Shown here: piece after piece, positions 1-11,991 of the stretch | Numbering within the stretch: position 1 is the stretch's first letter | How the letters are laid out: each line of letters begins with the position of its first letter | DNA from: Erigeron canadensis | Taxonomy: Eukaryota; Streptophyta; Magnoliopsida; Asterales; Asteraceae | Length of the DNA: 64,000 nucleotides | Reading direction: 5' to 3' | Assembly (NCBI RefSeq): GCF_010389155.1 | Contig: NC_057761.1 | Coordinates: 57,658,587-57,722,586 of the forward strand | Made by a program: the position numbers and the translations under genes | The notes under the pieces: model-generated | Seen by the model: only the letters and a program-made list of their open reading frames with translations | Database searches by the model: none | What the model was told of the DNA's origin: nothing

Positions 1-947
1 AATAAATGAGCGACAACTTACATAAAAATTTCAAGACATTTGGGATTATGTATAATTAGTTATAGCCCTTCATTACTCCAAATTCATGTTTGCTATCCTC
101 GACAAATTGGATTCTTTTTTGTTCAACTTTGTAAAGACTAAAGACTAACTAACAACATTTTGCAGTTAGGATTCTTGTATATTCCATTTGTTTTTAGATG
201 GATATATATCAATGTATGTGTATATATAGCATATACTATATTTTGCTAGTTGTTAATAATATGACGATGATTAATTGATTATCATTGACCGTAAAAAAAG
301 AGCAGCTAACAGCTAACCGACAATCATGTGGATGCTAAACTTCTTGCCTCGTTCATTATTTTTAAATAAACTTTATATTATATATGATGTTCACCAAATA
401 AGCAAATATAGTCTGTTGTTACACACCAACGTAAGATTAATATATAAAAAAAAAAGGTGTCAATAAAAGTTATATATTTATTCATCCTTATAATGGTGAA
501 GTGTATTGTATATAATCCAACTATTATATACGATCTTCTGTGCTCTTCCTTCCATGTGTTAATTTCTTTTAAAATCTAAAATCTAAACTTCTAATTGGTT
601 TTAACATCCTTTTTTTTGGTTAAACATTAAGTCAGGATACGATATCAAAAACCTTACCATATAATGGTGAAGTCTTCCACGTATTTTAGAGAATGAGATG
701 TTGACCATGAGCCAAATATCCCTAAAGAAAAACCTCAAAATTTGTCATCCTTGAGGATCGAACTCAAAATTTTAAGTAAACCGAAAGATGTACGTGAAAC
801 ATGTTAATGCGTATATAGTTATTAGACCATTTTGTCCGAAAAGAGGAATTCACTAGAATGACTAGATCAAGGATAACATAATATATAATCTATCCAAAAT
901 AAGACTATTTTAAATTAGTCTTCTATTTAGTTTTTTTTAATGAGAAA
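1..947. other. Gene-free AT-rich sequence
   Basis: No open frame of note and no recognised gene. The only structured part is the SINE-like stretch listed separately at about 608-836. The opening bases share a short string with 6949-6966 (ttacataaaaatttcaaga), which is probably chance or an old repeat. Confidence 0.5.
608..836 (-). repeat. Possible decayed tRNA-derived SINE
   Basis: Read on the minus strand, the stretch has a box-B-like string (gagttcgatcc) about 60 bases from its start and ends in an A-run (T-run at 609-617 on the plus strand). I could not find a clear target-site duplication. It may be an old truncated SINE. Box A is weak. Confidence 0.35.
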
Positions 948-1053
948 GGCTGTATTTAACGTGCATAAAAAAATTTGTATCTTCCATATTAAAAGTCCGC
1001 CCCTGATTTTCATGGTAAATGTACAAACAATTTATGCACCTTAAACACAGCCC
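948..1053. mobile_element. PIF/Harbinger-like MITE, copy 1
   Basis: About 106 bp with terminal inverted repeats GGCTGTATTTAA...TTAAACACAGCC and an internal tract ending in cgcccctgatttt. It is followed by TAA and then by a second terminus (gggctgtatttag). It resembles the element at 18942-19068 in ends and centre, so the two define a small family. The TAA trinucleotide next to the right end fits the TTA/TAA target preference of PIF/Harbinger elements. The left target copy is not clear. Confidence 0.55.
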
Positions 1054-1056
1054 TAA

Positions 1057-2247
1057 GGGCTGTATTTAGCAAACCCCTTTTTTAATTGTGACTTTAAACT
1101 TTTAAAATCTTTAAAAAATCTTTTCCAAACTCATCTTATTAGTTTATTTCTATAGATTATAAAATTTATATTCTAAAGTACTAAGTTTTTAAAAAAGGTA
1201 AACGGAAAAAAAAAGGTTCTCTAATTTAGTAAGATGTAGATTGGAGGAATACATTAATAGCACAAGCGGCACAATTCATGTCCTAGTAAAATCCTTTCAT
1301 CAAATAAACAATACATAACAATCAAATGATCAATTAATCACTTATATGTAAGGTTGAGCAAATCTCGAGCGTTGTTTTTAGCCAATATTTTTGACGAGTA
1401 AGTTGAATTTATTGGGTGGATCGGGCCAGGGAGATTAGATAGGCCCACAGTATTCAGTCCGGATACCTGTGGTTCAACCCTTCGTCGTTAAAAAAAATAA
1501 TTGTAAACTTAGTCAGAAGTACATAATTGATACGGAATGATAGCTACGAGGAATTGGCATAGTGTCGTCACTGTCGTCATGTTGGTGAACAAATCAAATT
1601 TTAATTTTGAGATGATCATTTACAACTAAAAAAAGTCAAAGCCATGATTACATATTGTGAACATATGATATATTGAATGGATAATGCACTTGTCACATAC
1701 CAATCAGTCAATCACACGCATTTTCTTTGGGATTTTAGCCTGTAATCTATTTTCAAATATACTTTCAATTTGTATAATCTATTTTCATTTTTTCACTTGA
1801 GATTTGTCTAAACTTAAAATTCGTAAAATTGGTAATGCTAAACCAAAATACCAATAAATTAAAATCAGCTACGTGTTATTTTACTTTACTCATAATTTTT
1901 GGCTTATAAAAATTTGAGAGAAATTTCCACTTTAAAAAATCTCGTTCTTTATTTTTGTGAGTACTTTAATAACTATATCCATACTATTTTTACCATTTAA
2001 ACTTTATCTCATCTATTAAAACTACTAAGTTCAACTATTATATTTTCTTTCTTTTCTTAAAATGTAAGTGCATGCATAGTTATCAAACTCGTACAAACCA
2101 CAAATATATTTGTACAAGTCGAGTCAATATAAAGTAAAAACGAGATGACGCGATGGATGATTAGGGACTTTGTTCCAGAGTATGATTTTTTTAGTTGTTT
2201 AAAAGTAATTCTATTATATGTTTTTAAACTTGCTTTTAATTTTATAA
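1057..2247. other. Gene-free AT-rich sequence
   Basis: Starts with a stray half MITE terminus (1057-1074). It contains a somewhat GC-richer patch at 1400-1480 of unknown origin. I see no coding signal, RNA gene or intact transposon end in the rest. Confidence 0.5.
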
Positions 2248-3125
2248 CGAGATTTTAGACTCGTGTCCAGTACTGGACACGGGGTTTACGATATTATCAT
2301 TATTAGATTTTTCATACATTTAAGTCATAAAATCTTATAATTTTGAAAATATACGGTTTTTGCAAGTTGTAATACCTTAATCACATGATCGTCACTATTA
2401 TTAGCTGAGATATATTGATGTAAATTGTTTGTCGTAGTCATTCCACAAGGTACATGCTATAATAATTTCTCTATCATAATTTTTTTTTTAAACCAGTTTT
2501 ACTCATAAAGTCATAATGTGATATTATTATGAAAGATAACTAAAAATTAAAATATAAACATATTTGTGATCTTATAGTTGACATTCAAGTATATGTATTT
2601 AATCATGATGCGATCCCATAACACGAATAGGTTTACTTTCAATCACTTGTTCTATGATAATTAGATAACAATTAGGATTGTTTTCATATTCTTTGATAAC
2701 AATTATGACTATTGATTTGAGTAACAATTGTAACTTTAAATATTAATACACAAAGCTAATATATAAAAAAAGAGAAAGTTATGTACCTTTTTAATTGAGA
2801 AATTATGTTGAAAATTTTTTATTAATTAAATGATTGTAAATTTAAAAAAATTCTATCAAGTTGAAGGCTAAAAGTAAATATAAATTAAGTATTCAGGCTA
2901 AAAAGTGTAAATTATTAATGGAAAACAAAAAAGTATAATTAATGAGACTTTATCTACAAATTAATATAAATACTAATATAATAATATATTTGGATAATAA
3001 TTATTATGATTTTTAATTTGTAGTTTATCTACATGATGACATAAGCGAGAGTCAATTTAATGAAATCGAATGATTTGATTGGTTAATAAGTCATTAGTTC
3101 AACTGTCTTATAGTATATATTAAGA
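2248..3125 (-). mobile_element. Non-autonomous Helitron-like element
   Basis: On the minus strand the element starts A|TCTTAATATATACTATAAGA at 3125 and ends near 2248 with CTCG-T in place of the usual CTAG-T. Just inside the 3' end is a perfect 20-bp palindrome (2262-2281, halves cgtgtccagt/actggacacg), the expected Helitron terminal hairpin. The interior is AT-rich and non-coding. Its 5' third is tandemly duplicated (see 2954-3297), and a diverged copy follows at 3298-4267. The family is assigned from the ends only. Confidence 0.6.
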
Positions 3126-3297
3126 TTCTACAAATTAATATAAACACTAATATAATAATATATTTGGATAATATTTATTAGGATTTTTAATTTATAGTTT
3201 ATCTACATGATGACATAAGTGAGAGTCAGTTTAATGAAATCGAATGATTTGATTGGTTAATAAGTCATTAGTTCAATTGTCTTATAGTATATACTAG
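2954..3297. repeat. 174-bp direct tandem duplication (2 copies)
   Basis: The segment starting ctacaaattaatataaa at 2954 recurs at 3128 with only scattered changes, ending at the Helitron 5' terminus each time. A third copy lies at about 4097-4267. It looks like a duplicated Helitron 5' end. Confidence 0.75.
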
Positions 3298-4267
3298 GAT
3301 TTACGATATTATCAATATTAGATTTTCATACATTTAAGTCATATAAACTTATAAATTTGAATTATATACGGTTTTAGGTGTTATATTTTGCAACTTGTAG
3401 TACAACAATCATAGGTTCGTCACTGTCATTATTAGCCGAGACATATTGATGAAATTGTTTGTCGTAGTCATTTCGCCCATACCACGCATAGGTTTATTTT
3501 CAATCACCTGTCTTATAATAATTAGATAACAATTAGGATTGTTTTTATATTCTTTGATAACATTTGAGACTCTTGATTTGAGTGACAACTGTAATTTTAA
3601 ATATTAATACGCAAAGCTAATATATAAAAAAGGAGAAAACTATGTACCTTTTTGACCGAAAGATAGAATGAATCTTGAATGGGGTTCATATTGATTTGGA
3701 TTTAGGTTTCAAGTAACCATCTGTTGTAAATCGTGTTTTGTTCTGTGAATCCTATTGTGTTTTGGGATAATGATATTGTATATCGTCATCTCTTATTATG
3801 CTTGAGATATGTATCTAGAGTTCAAATTGTATTTATACTAAATATTAAACTAAATATTTTTATTTTTAATTTATAAAAATGTAATCTTATATTTGTTAAT
3901 AAGTAATTAGTTTTGAAATAATTTTTTGAATACAATATTTTATATGTTGAAATTTTTTAGTTAATTAAATGATTGTAAATTTTATTAAATTCTCTCAAGT
4001 TGATGGCTAAAAATAAATATAAATTAAGTATCCAAGGCTAAAAAGTGTAAATTATTGATGGAAAACAAAAAAGTGTGAATTAATGAGACTTTTTTTATAA
4101 ATTAATATAAATACTAATATAATAATATATTTAGATAATGATTATTGGGATTTTTAATTTATAGTAAATCTAAATGATGACATAAGCGAAAATCAATTTG
4201 ATAAAACTGAACGATTTGATTGGTTAATAAGTCATTAATTCAACTGTCTTATAGTATATAAATAAGA
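3298..4267 (-). mobile_element. Diverged second Helitron-like copy
   Basis: Parallels 2281-3125 along its length (shared strings ggtttacgatattatcaata-like, gtttgtcgtagtcatt and ttgattggttaataagtcatt). It carries about 300 bp of extra sequence near 3650-3950 and ends at A|TCTTATTTATATACTATAAG on the minus strand. Its 3' hairpin is missing, so it is truncated or was joined to the first copy by tandem duplication. Confidence 0.5.
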
Positions 4268-4969
4268 TTAAGATATTTTTTTTATTTGTAACTTACCGAG
4301 TAATATATATTTAACTATTATACTACTTTGTACCATAAATACTTATATTATTTAATATCATACTCTTACAATTAAGTTTTTAAATCAAGTCAAAAATTAA
4401 TGGTCAACAACTACTATGGGTGCACGGAATATATAAACTTTGCGATAATCAACAGTCTAATTTTAATTAGTTCTACAATATGGCGGTCAAAACTTCGTAG
4501 CTTTTCTCAAACAAATGGTTTTCTTTTCTTTCTTTTTTTGAATGGAAATTAAACAATAGTTAGTTGGAACTAAACTAAATGAAATTAGATATGCTTTATA
4601 TTTTTGTTAAATAATTGTTAGCATTATTTAATCATTTTATTTGTTTATATTATCAGGTCGGAATTTGGATTTGTCGGTAGTGGAAATGTGGGATGACTTT
4701 TATGACTCTAGCATTTGTGCATTGCCTTATTGTGGAAACTGGAAAGTGGAAAGATGTATTGAAGGGTCTTAAAGTAGAATACTACTAAAAAATGCTACAT
4801 TATAGATTAACAACACTCATTAATTTGTGCATTGCCTTATTGGTTATTTAAAAGATAAAGAAATATAGACAGAATGAAAGTATGATGACAAAAGTTATAT
4901 TATGTAATACCAACATTGTTTATTGATGTGTAAAATCGAGCTTTAAATTTATAAAATTAGAATTACCTA
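4268..4969. other. Gene-free AT-rich sequence
   Basis: No gene is seen. A 19-base string (tttgtgcattgccttattg) occurs at about 4712 and 4825. The string agattaacaacactcatta near 4804 recurs near 6614, on the far side of the LTR-derived block, which suggests that block was inserted or duplicated here. Confidence 0.4.
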
Positions 4970-6540
4970 AAAACTCACTACTACGCACTATCGGGCAGTG
5001 GACCCGACCGTTTGTAATATAGCTAAGAGGTAAGACCGTGTTCGTTCTCAGGGATTGAATCGACTAGTTGTTTGATGAAATGGTTTGGAAAACGGGTGTT
5101 GCTTCGAGAATCCTTTTGACAATAAAATTAAAAATGACTTTGAAAGACAATTTGCATAAAAGTAAAAAGAACTTCAGACAATATTGATAAAAGTCATCCA
5201 CCTTGAATTCACTTGATTTCAAATGTGATTGCATTTAATTAAGACCAAATTCGTTTGAGTTTAAAGATAATCGTGACAAGATTAAGGTGCTCACGTGGTA
5301 CCACCAACCGTGAACAAATTACCGAATCACCTAAGTTGCTAGATAAATTACCCAAGCCGGTACCACCAAAGCTAAGACAACTTTTCCAACAATTAGTTTT
5401 ATTGACTATCGAATTATCAATTACACCTATGCGACAATAACGTGGTACCACCAACCAGCTATGAATTACGTTGACAAAATTACTCTTTTCTTAAAATGAT
5501 ATTCACTATCATACCATGAACTAGTGATAATTACTCATAGACAAGTAACCGATTTAAAATCACACATACATTCAACTGGTACCACCAACGAAGAATTTAT
5601 ATGCAACCAATATCAAATTAATTAATAAAAAGAATTAAATCATCAAGATCACGGAACAACGATAATTAAATAAACTCTTTTGAATTAAAAATATAGTAAT
5701 CACATCATTCGTCTGGTTTCATCAAGGTGGATAATTAAACGTTTAGCCACTCATGATCAATTCAAAATAATAATTAAAATAGAAGAGAAACATGATGTAC
5801 CAATCGTTTGAGAAATTGAAATTGCAAGACAATAAAAGTATATACGATCTAGATGGGTGCTCGTGAATCTTCAATGAATCCGCCTAAGAAAAACTTGCTT
5901 GGAGATTGAAGAACCCTTGTAGAACAGCTCCCAGAAAGATTTTTGATAAATTGGAAATTAGGGTTTTTTTTATGTGTTTATACTCTACCGAAACCTGATG
6001 CAGAAACGATCCAAAACTTCAACTTCCGTGCACCCACTGCGGCGCAGTGGGTGCCGCAGTGAGGACACTTTGACTTTGACTTCCTTCAGTTGCAACGCAG
6101 TGGGATGTGCATTCCTCACTGCGGCGCAACCCAAATCCACGGCTTTAATTCCTCATCTTCCGACTGCGGCGCAGTCGTCCTCTTGCGCATTGGGGTTTAT
6201 TCATAACTTTTCCGAGATATTTGGTTGCGGCGCAGTGGGCATGGCATCCTCCACTACGGCGCAGTCATAAGCAAGTACACACACAGCGTCTTTCAATCTT
6301 GAAACTTGCTGATCTTCGCCTTCTTCTTAACTTGAAACAACTCTCGATTATCATAAATCACTTCTTGACCAAAGATTATCCGAAAATGTGCCAAATGAAC
6401 GCGTAACCTGTTTAGAGCCTGAAACCACTAACAAACACCATAAACGCGCCAAATGCACATAAAATCGACTTAAAACACATAAATATATGGCCAATAATGA
6501 TGTGGGCGATGGGTATAAATTGGTCACATCATCTATATTC
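4970..6540. mobile_element. Fragment of an LTR-retrotransposon-derived element (non-coding part)
   Basis: The block has no gag or pol. It opens with a GC-richer tract (4990-5110) of the kind seen in the non-coding internal part of plant LTR elements. It then carries four GGTACCACCAA motifs (5297, 5359, 5444, 5578) and five inverted-repeat motifs built on actgcggcgcagt (6030-6270). The best is at 6030-6054 and has perfect 12-bp arms around one central base. Short strings flanking the block recur on both sides. I assign it to LTR elements by general resemblance only; LTR boundaries were not found. Confidence 0.4.
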
Positions 6541-6654
6541 CTTTATAGTAAATTAATCATTATTTTATTTATTTATATTAATTCATATTATATGCTTATT
6601 CTTTAATCCATAACAGATTAACAACACTCATTAATTTACATAAAAAAAAAGAAA

Positions 6655-6948
6655 AGAAATAAAGAAACTGCTCAATGCCGCATTCCGTGGGTTTTGAGCC
6701 CTAATATCTTGACGGTGTATGGGAAAAGTTAAGATGTAGACAAACCTTACATCTACCAAAGTAGAGAGACTGCTTCCATTGTCTACCTAAATGGTAGAAA
6801 AGGCTCTTGACCTTTGGTAGAACCTGGAAGCAGCCTCTCTACCTTTGGTACGGGTAAGGTTGTCTACATATCAACATCCCCACACACCATCAAAGAAGAT
6901 ATTAGGACCCAAAACCCGTGAAAGACGGCATTGGGAGTTACTTTACTT
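6655..6948. mobile_element. Foldback element with long inverted repeats
   Basis: Nearly the whole stretch pairs with itself. Left-arm strings caatgccgcattccgtggg, gtagagagactgcttcc and accttacatctacc face right-arm complements ggaagcagcctctctacc, gggtaaggttgtctacat and cccgtgaaagacggcattg. The element is bounded by tttacataaaa at 6636-6646 and 6950-6960, a likely 11-bp target duplication. Long arms and an 11-bp duplication fit a Mutator-like foldback. Part of the arm resembles common plant SINE tails, so a SINE pair in inverted orientation is the alternative. Confidence 0.55.
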
Positions 6949-7034
6949 TACATAAAAATTTCAAGAGAGCTATTATTTATAAGTTATATTGTCCTATATT
7001 TATGATATATCTATCATAATGTATTAGTTGATAA

Positions 7035-7763
7035 CTAGATTTTAGGCATGTGTCCAATACACGAGAGTTTATAACATTATTAATATTAGATATTAAATTA
7101 TTATACTTTAAAATTTAGTTTACTAATTCTATTAATAAAAGATTGATTCATATATTATACTTTAAATTTTATATTAAAATACTTTTTTGAAAATATATGT
7201 TAATCGAAGTTATTTACTATGACGTAATTAGTATTTATTTTAAATTAATTAATTTTGTTTTTATAAAATAAAACGTATTATTAGGATATATATTAGTTAT
7301 TATTTCTGTTGGATATATATGATTATTATTCTATTGGATATGTATTAACTATTATTTTATTGGATACATATTAACCATTATTATTGATTTATTATATTGG
7401 AATTATTAGTTAAAAATTATAAACTAAAAATAAAAGTCAACATGAAAATTTGAATTTTGTGATTGGTCAATAAGTTATTTGAACAATGTTTTATTATATT
7501 AAAAAAAAGAAGAAGATTGAATTAAATATATTATATTAGATATTTATATTTATAATTTAGTTATGAATGGGATTGGAATATGAATTAGCTGTCCATAATT
7601 TCATTTGTTAGATTGTGGTCGATAGATTTATTTAGATAGATATATAAATATTTTTAATTATGAGTAAAAAGTTAAAAAAAGTCAAAATTGAGAATTTAAA
7701 AAATCAAGAGATATAATTGGTTAATAAATTATCAGAGTAACTGTATTTTTATATAATAAAAGA
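7035..7763 (-). mobile_element. Non-autonomous Helitron
   Basis: On the minus strand it begins A|TCTTTTATTATATAAAAATA at 7763 and ends CTAG|T at 7035, with a small hairpin (gtgt-ccaat-acac) about 15 bases before the end. Inside it is AT-rich, with no open frame of note. The A-T insertion site, TC start, hairpin and CTAG end are the classical Helitron features. Sequence near its 5' end (ttggttaataaattatc) matches the elements at 2248-4267, so it belongs to the same family. Confidence 0.65.
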
Positions 7764-8762
7764 TATTAAGTTATATCAAATTTTGAAACTAGTGTATCAT
7801 ATTAATGTTAAACTATACTCATAGTAAATTTAAATATATATTGTTTTAACCGTTAGTACTTTAACATATAATGAAACTCATTTAACCAAAACATGAATTT
7901 CATGGCTAAATAACAATTTTAGAATGTTTTTACAGGTAATCTTCTGTATCCGTCTGCTTGTATACACAAACCGGAAATTTTGTGCATACGGGCATTTGGG
8001 ATACTTAAGTAACCAAGCAATAACGATCCAGATTTGAGAAATAACGATAGATAATGTTATTTGAGAAAATGTTGGTTCCTATCTATATCTGTATCTATAT
8101 CTATATATACTATCTTATAAAGCATTTTGTCCTTTTTTAAAATCTCAAAAGATGATTTGAACTACCTAAATTACCCTCATTCTTTATTCACTAATTTAAA
8201 TAACTCTACCTAATATACTTATAATACACTTAAATCCCAACAACTCATTTTACTCTCTCTCCTCAAGTCTCAATCACTCATTTTTCCCCTCTCCTCTATA
8301 AATCATTTTTATTTCTCTATTTCATTCAAAATCTTTTATCTCAAAACCCGTATATCAATAAATTATAAAAATTGTGTGGGTGTTCTTAAAATTTCATACC
8401 CTTTCATTCGAGATGTCATTCGATATACTTTCGACGAATTTTTAAATCCGAGGATAGATCCCGTACAACTAAGGCATTTGACTATCACACTCTATGACTT
8501 ATCACCTCCTATGACCTCACACCCCACCATTTCACCGTGACAATACGCAAGTACTTTCTCTTGTAGCTAAAAAAGAGAAAATGATGTGGCCGATACCTCG
8601 TCGTCCTTGCTATGTTTGCGTGATTTAGTTACGTCAACATCGAATTGACGAATAAAGTTAAGCCATAAATTTCTCACGGGTCCAATCAAAAAGATAAATC
8701 ATATGTAATTTACTAGGCCAAGTAACAGAAAAAGTCCTAATAGCATCATCAATTCATCACAT
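7764..8762. other. Gene-free sequence with a Helitron 5'-end fragment
   Basis: At about 8085-8330 the plus strand reads like a Helitron 5' end (tctatatatactatcttata followed by a tract shared with 11522-11700). I found no matching CTAG end, so only a fragment can be claimed. The remainder to 8762 shows no gene. Confidence 0.4.
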
Positions 8763-8775
8763 ATTACATTTTATT

Positions 8776-9684
8776 TTATTTTTTTTTGAATGACATTCTA
8801 TTCTACTCCTACTAATAACTTACACGCCAAGTCAATTTCGGGCCACCAAACCCTGCAACCGATGAAAAGGCCCTATGGTATGGAGTAAAGGGATCCCTGC
8901 CTTCCAAAGGTGCCTAGAGGACGGGCTAGACGCAACCAATGTTTTAAATACCAGTAAATACCAGCCGGTATTACCGGTACCGGAGATCACGCCGGTATTT
9001 TAAGTCCGGTATTTTCACTATTCAATACCGGCCGGTATTTCCAGTATTACCATACCGGTATTTCCGGTATTTTCAAAAACTAAATTTTGATTTTTTAAAA
9101 AAATTATTTTTATGATACTTTAATGTTATTTTTTGTTATTTGTGAACTTTAAAATCTATATTTTGTTATGAAATACATATTTGGTATTATTTTTGAGTAA
9201 ATTATAATTGCATTTTGACTATTTTTGTTAAATTTTGACAAGTTTTGTAAGATTTTTACACAAAAAATATAATAAATTAAAAATAGTCGTACCGGCCGGT
9301 ATTTCCGGTATTACCGATAATATCGGTAATACCGGAAAATTTTTCCACGCCGGTATAACTAAAATACCGGTTTTTAAAACATTGGACGCAACAAAGCGAC
9401 GACCCGGGAGCAGATTCCCCACCGGCGGGGGGGAGACGGCCATCTCAAGGCACATCACGACCTACAGGCAACACTGGCGAGACCTGGGAAGGCAACCCGA
9501 TTGGGAGTCAGAGGATCCATAGTACCTGCAGCCTCCCGAACTTCATATTCATCATTTTTGAAAGCGGGGGGAAGGGATATGCCTGAAAACCAGGACTCTC
9601 GAAAAACTCTTAATTAATCCACTCCCACAAATGTGGGAAGTGGGACTTGAACCCAGGTAGATTCTCCCATGGTCAAAGACCTTA
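8776..9684 (-). mobile_element. tRNA-derived SINE interrupted by a hAT MITE
   Basis: On the minus strand the head carries a box-B string (gggttcaagtcc, plus-strand 9646-9657) and the tail is a poly(A), seen as the T-run at about 8779-8788. The 13-bp direct repeat attacattttatt flanks it at 8763-8775 and 9685-9697. Removing the 448-bp MITE and one copy of its 8-bp duplication leaves about 453 bp of SINE, which is GC-rich against its surroundings. An open frame spanning the inner region is an artefact of the two elements. Confidence 0.75.
8937..9384. mobile_element. hAT-type MITE inside the SINE
   Basis: 448 bp. The ends are CAATGTTTTAAATACC and, inverted, CAATGTTTTAAAAACC (15 of 16 match). 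It is flanked by a perfect 8-bp target duplication gacgcaac (8929-8936 and 9385-9392), diagnostic of hAT transposition. The sub-terminal parts are rich in ccggtatt-type palindromes. It encodes nothing and would depend on a hAT transposase elsewhere. The perfect duplication points to a fairly recent insertion, later than the SINE. Confidence 0.9.
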
Positions 9685-9697
9685 ATTACATTTTATT

Positions 9698-11521
9698 AAA
9701 AGAAAATATTTTTTTTTTCAATTAACTAAATAAATGTCAATTAGTCTATCCACATTAATTGCAAGGTCGTTAAGTTTATAATTTCACATCCTTTAATCTT
9801 TAGTAATTTTAATATAATAAAACAACAAAATTACATTTAAATTTTCACTTTTTCAGTATATAATGTTTTTCAAACTCCATAAACATCATGATTAAAATAA
9901 AATAAGCTATATATAGAACATAATAAATGAATAAACTTAAGAATTTCAATATCTATCGTAGAATATAAATAAATGAATCTCATAAAGAGGTTGTAGATCC
10001 ATTCATGTGATGGGTAAATCGATAATATGTGCGTATATGTGATTTAGAAGGGAAATAAAAATTTAATAAGCTTCGTATAATATTCTTGCATTTGACAATA
10101 TACTGTATTCTTTTCCTTGAATTTGATAAGTAGCAAGTCTTTTTTCCCCCACATTTTACAGGATATTAGCCATGACTTACATGACTATAGTGTTGATTTG
10201 TGACATGTGAACAAAGGGGTTGGGTCTCCTCCTGTCCTCTACAAGGACCACAAGTCCACAACCATGAACAATCATTGAAATTTGAAATAGGAAAAGTATA
10301 AATTTGTTAGAGAAGGATGATAATTTACGAACAATGAACTTTTGGTTTAGTGGTCCACAAAATAGGTGAAAGAAGTTTTGCTTCTCGGACGGTCCTGAGT
10401 CTAAACCGGATATAGGCATTTAACTGACTTAACGTGCCAGCTTACAATTGTTAAATTGGCTTGATAAAATTTACTCTTAAAAAATAGTATTTTACAAACT
10501 AGTCCTTCTACTTGATATAATTCAAACAAATTCAATAGGTACATTAAAACACACCGAAATGTTGGTTGAATGATATAAAATTCAATCGGCTGAAAAACAA
10601 ATATTTTGTTTTTTAAGTTTTAAACGTATCTCTTGCTTTAGGAATTAGGAGTTCAAAGTTCAAGCAGTTACAAATTGTCTTTAAATAACTAAAACGCATC
10701 TCTTTTTCACTTGCCTAACCATGTATTGTTAAAAATGTGTCGCATACAAAGTATATTAGATAGATGATAGTTGACACAACTGAATCAATATTTGCTTAAT
10801 TATTTAGAAGTTCAGAAGGCAATAAGGGGCATGTCGATGACATAGCACAAATCGTTTTGATGAAGCATATCAGGGACAAAAATATATCGGCATCAGTTTC
10901 AGACCTAAATTACTCTCTACATTATGAAGTGTTGAACTCAAACCTCATACACCGTTAAAGTAAGAAACTACGATTAAATATAACAAAAAAGAGCATCCAA
11001 TTATATTAAGATATATGCGTTTCCAAAGACTACAATATCAAGTTTAGCAAATTAGGTTGAGCCAATTAGGCAGAAAGCGTTACCTCAATAATACAAGAAA
11101 TATTTCATGAGAACGATGAGTAGGAAATTTGAGAAAAAAAGAAAATGGTCACATATCTCTTACCCACGGGTCCTAGTCCCACAAAGCAGAAACAGTTGAC
11201 CGGACCCCATACGTAGAGACCAACACGTTATATGTCACTGTTATTGCTTAATTGGGCACCCTGATGAATCAAAAGAAGATAACTGAAAAAGGAACCTCAA
11301 GCATGACCAAACAAACCACAAGAGCTATTCAAAATGAATTGGTAATTCAAAGGTGTATCTTTCTTATTTGACAGGGTCATATTATGCAACGCAGAGGTAG
11401 AAACTTTAGGCAGATAATGGAAAAACAAAGTGGTTTAAAACTGAGACCACTCGGGTTGAATTGGTCAAAAAATAAAACTGTGGATGAAAGTGTCAAGTGT
11501 GAAACCATATCTAAAACTAAA
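9698..11521. other. Gene-free intergenic sequence
   Basis: I see no gene, RNA or clear transposon end. A short ORF at 10177-10419 (-) and one at 11384-11629 (+) have no recognisable motif, and the second runs into the Helitron at 11522. Confidence 0.4.
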
Positions 11522-11815
11522 TCTAAACTATCTTACAAAGCATTAGCCCCTCCAAATTTCTCAAAAAAGAACTTGATATGCCCAAACTACCCTTATCCTA
11601 AATTCACTAATTTGATTATCTTCACCTAATATACATATAATACCCTTAATTAAATTATTTACAACATATATCCCGTAACCCTTAAAAAACTACACTATCT
11701 TATTTTACATCAATTAGTTTTACATTAACAATCACACCACTATCGCCGCCACCACCACCCGTCTTCGCCACCGCTACGACTATCACATCGCTGCATCGCG
11801 CGGGCATATGACTAT
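11522..11815 (+). mobile_element. Short non-autonomous Helitron
   Basis: Begins A|TCTAAACTATCTTACAAAGC at 11522. It has the AT-rich body and C-rich ccaccaccaccc tract shared with other small Helitrons here (18598, 63003, 63269; opposite orientation). It ends with a GC-rich hairpin region (gcatcgcgcgggc) followed by CTAT instead of CTAG-T. The changed end suggests decay. Confidence 0.55.
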
Positions 11816-11860
11816 CTATAATAATGCAAATTAAACTTGCCCGTTTGAACTAAAAAGTTT

Positions 11861-11991
11861 AGAGGCTGTTTGGTCTAAAGATTCCAAGGAAATTTTTGTC
11901 GAGATTCCCTATATTAACCCAACATGATAAGCAAGGAAATCCAAATTCTTTTCCTTCAAATTTCTTTAGAATCTTTGAACCAAACAACCCT
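11861..11991. mobile_element. PIF/Harbinger-like MITE
   Basis: About 130 bp. Terminal inverted repeats are agaggctgtttggtctaaag and, on the other strand, agggttgtttggttcaaaga. The GxxTGTTTGG ends are typical of plant PIF/Harbinger MITEs. The target duplication is not clear. A 66-aa frame through it is not a gene. Confidence 0.6.

Noticed and set aside
5974..6270. 98-aa frame rich in Ser and Ala
   Set aside because: It is created by the repeated GC-rich inverted motifs in the LTR-derived block; no known domain.
9235..9522. 95-aa plus-strand frame
   Set aside because: It runs across the junction of the hAT MITE and the SINE, so it cannot be an old gene; no recognisable domain.
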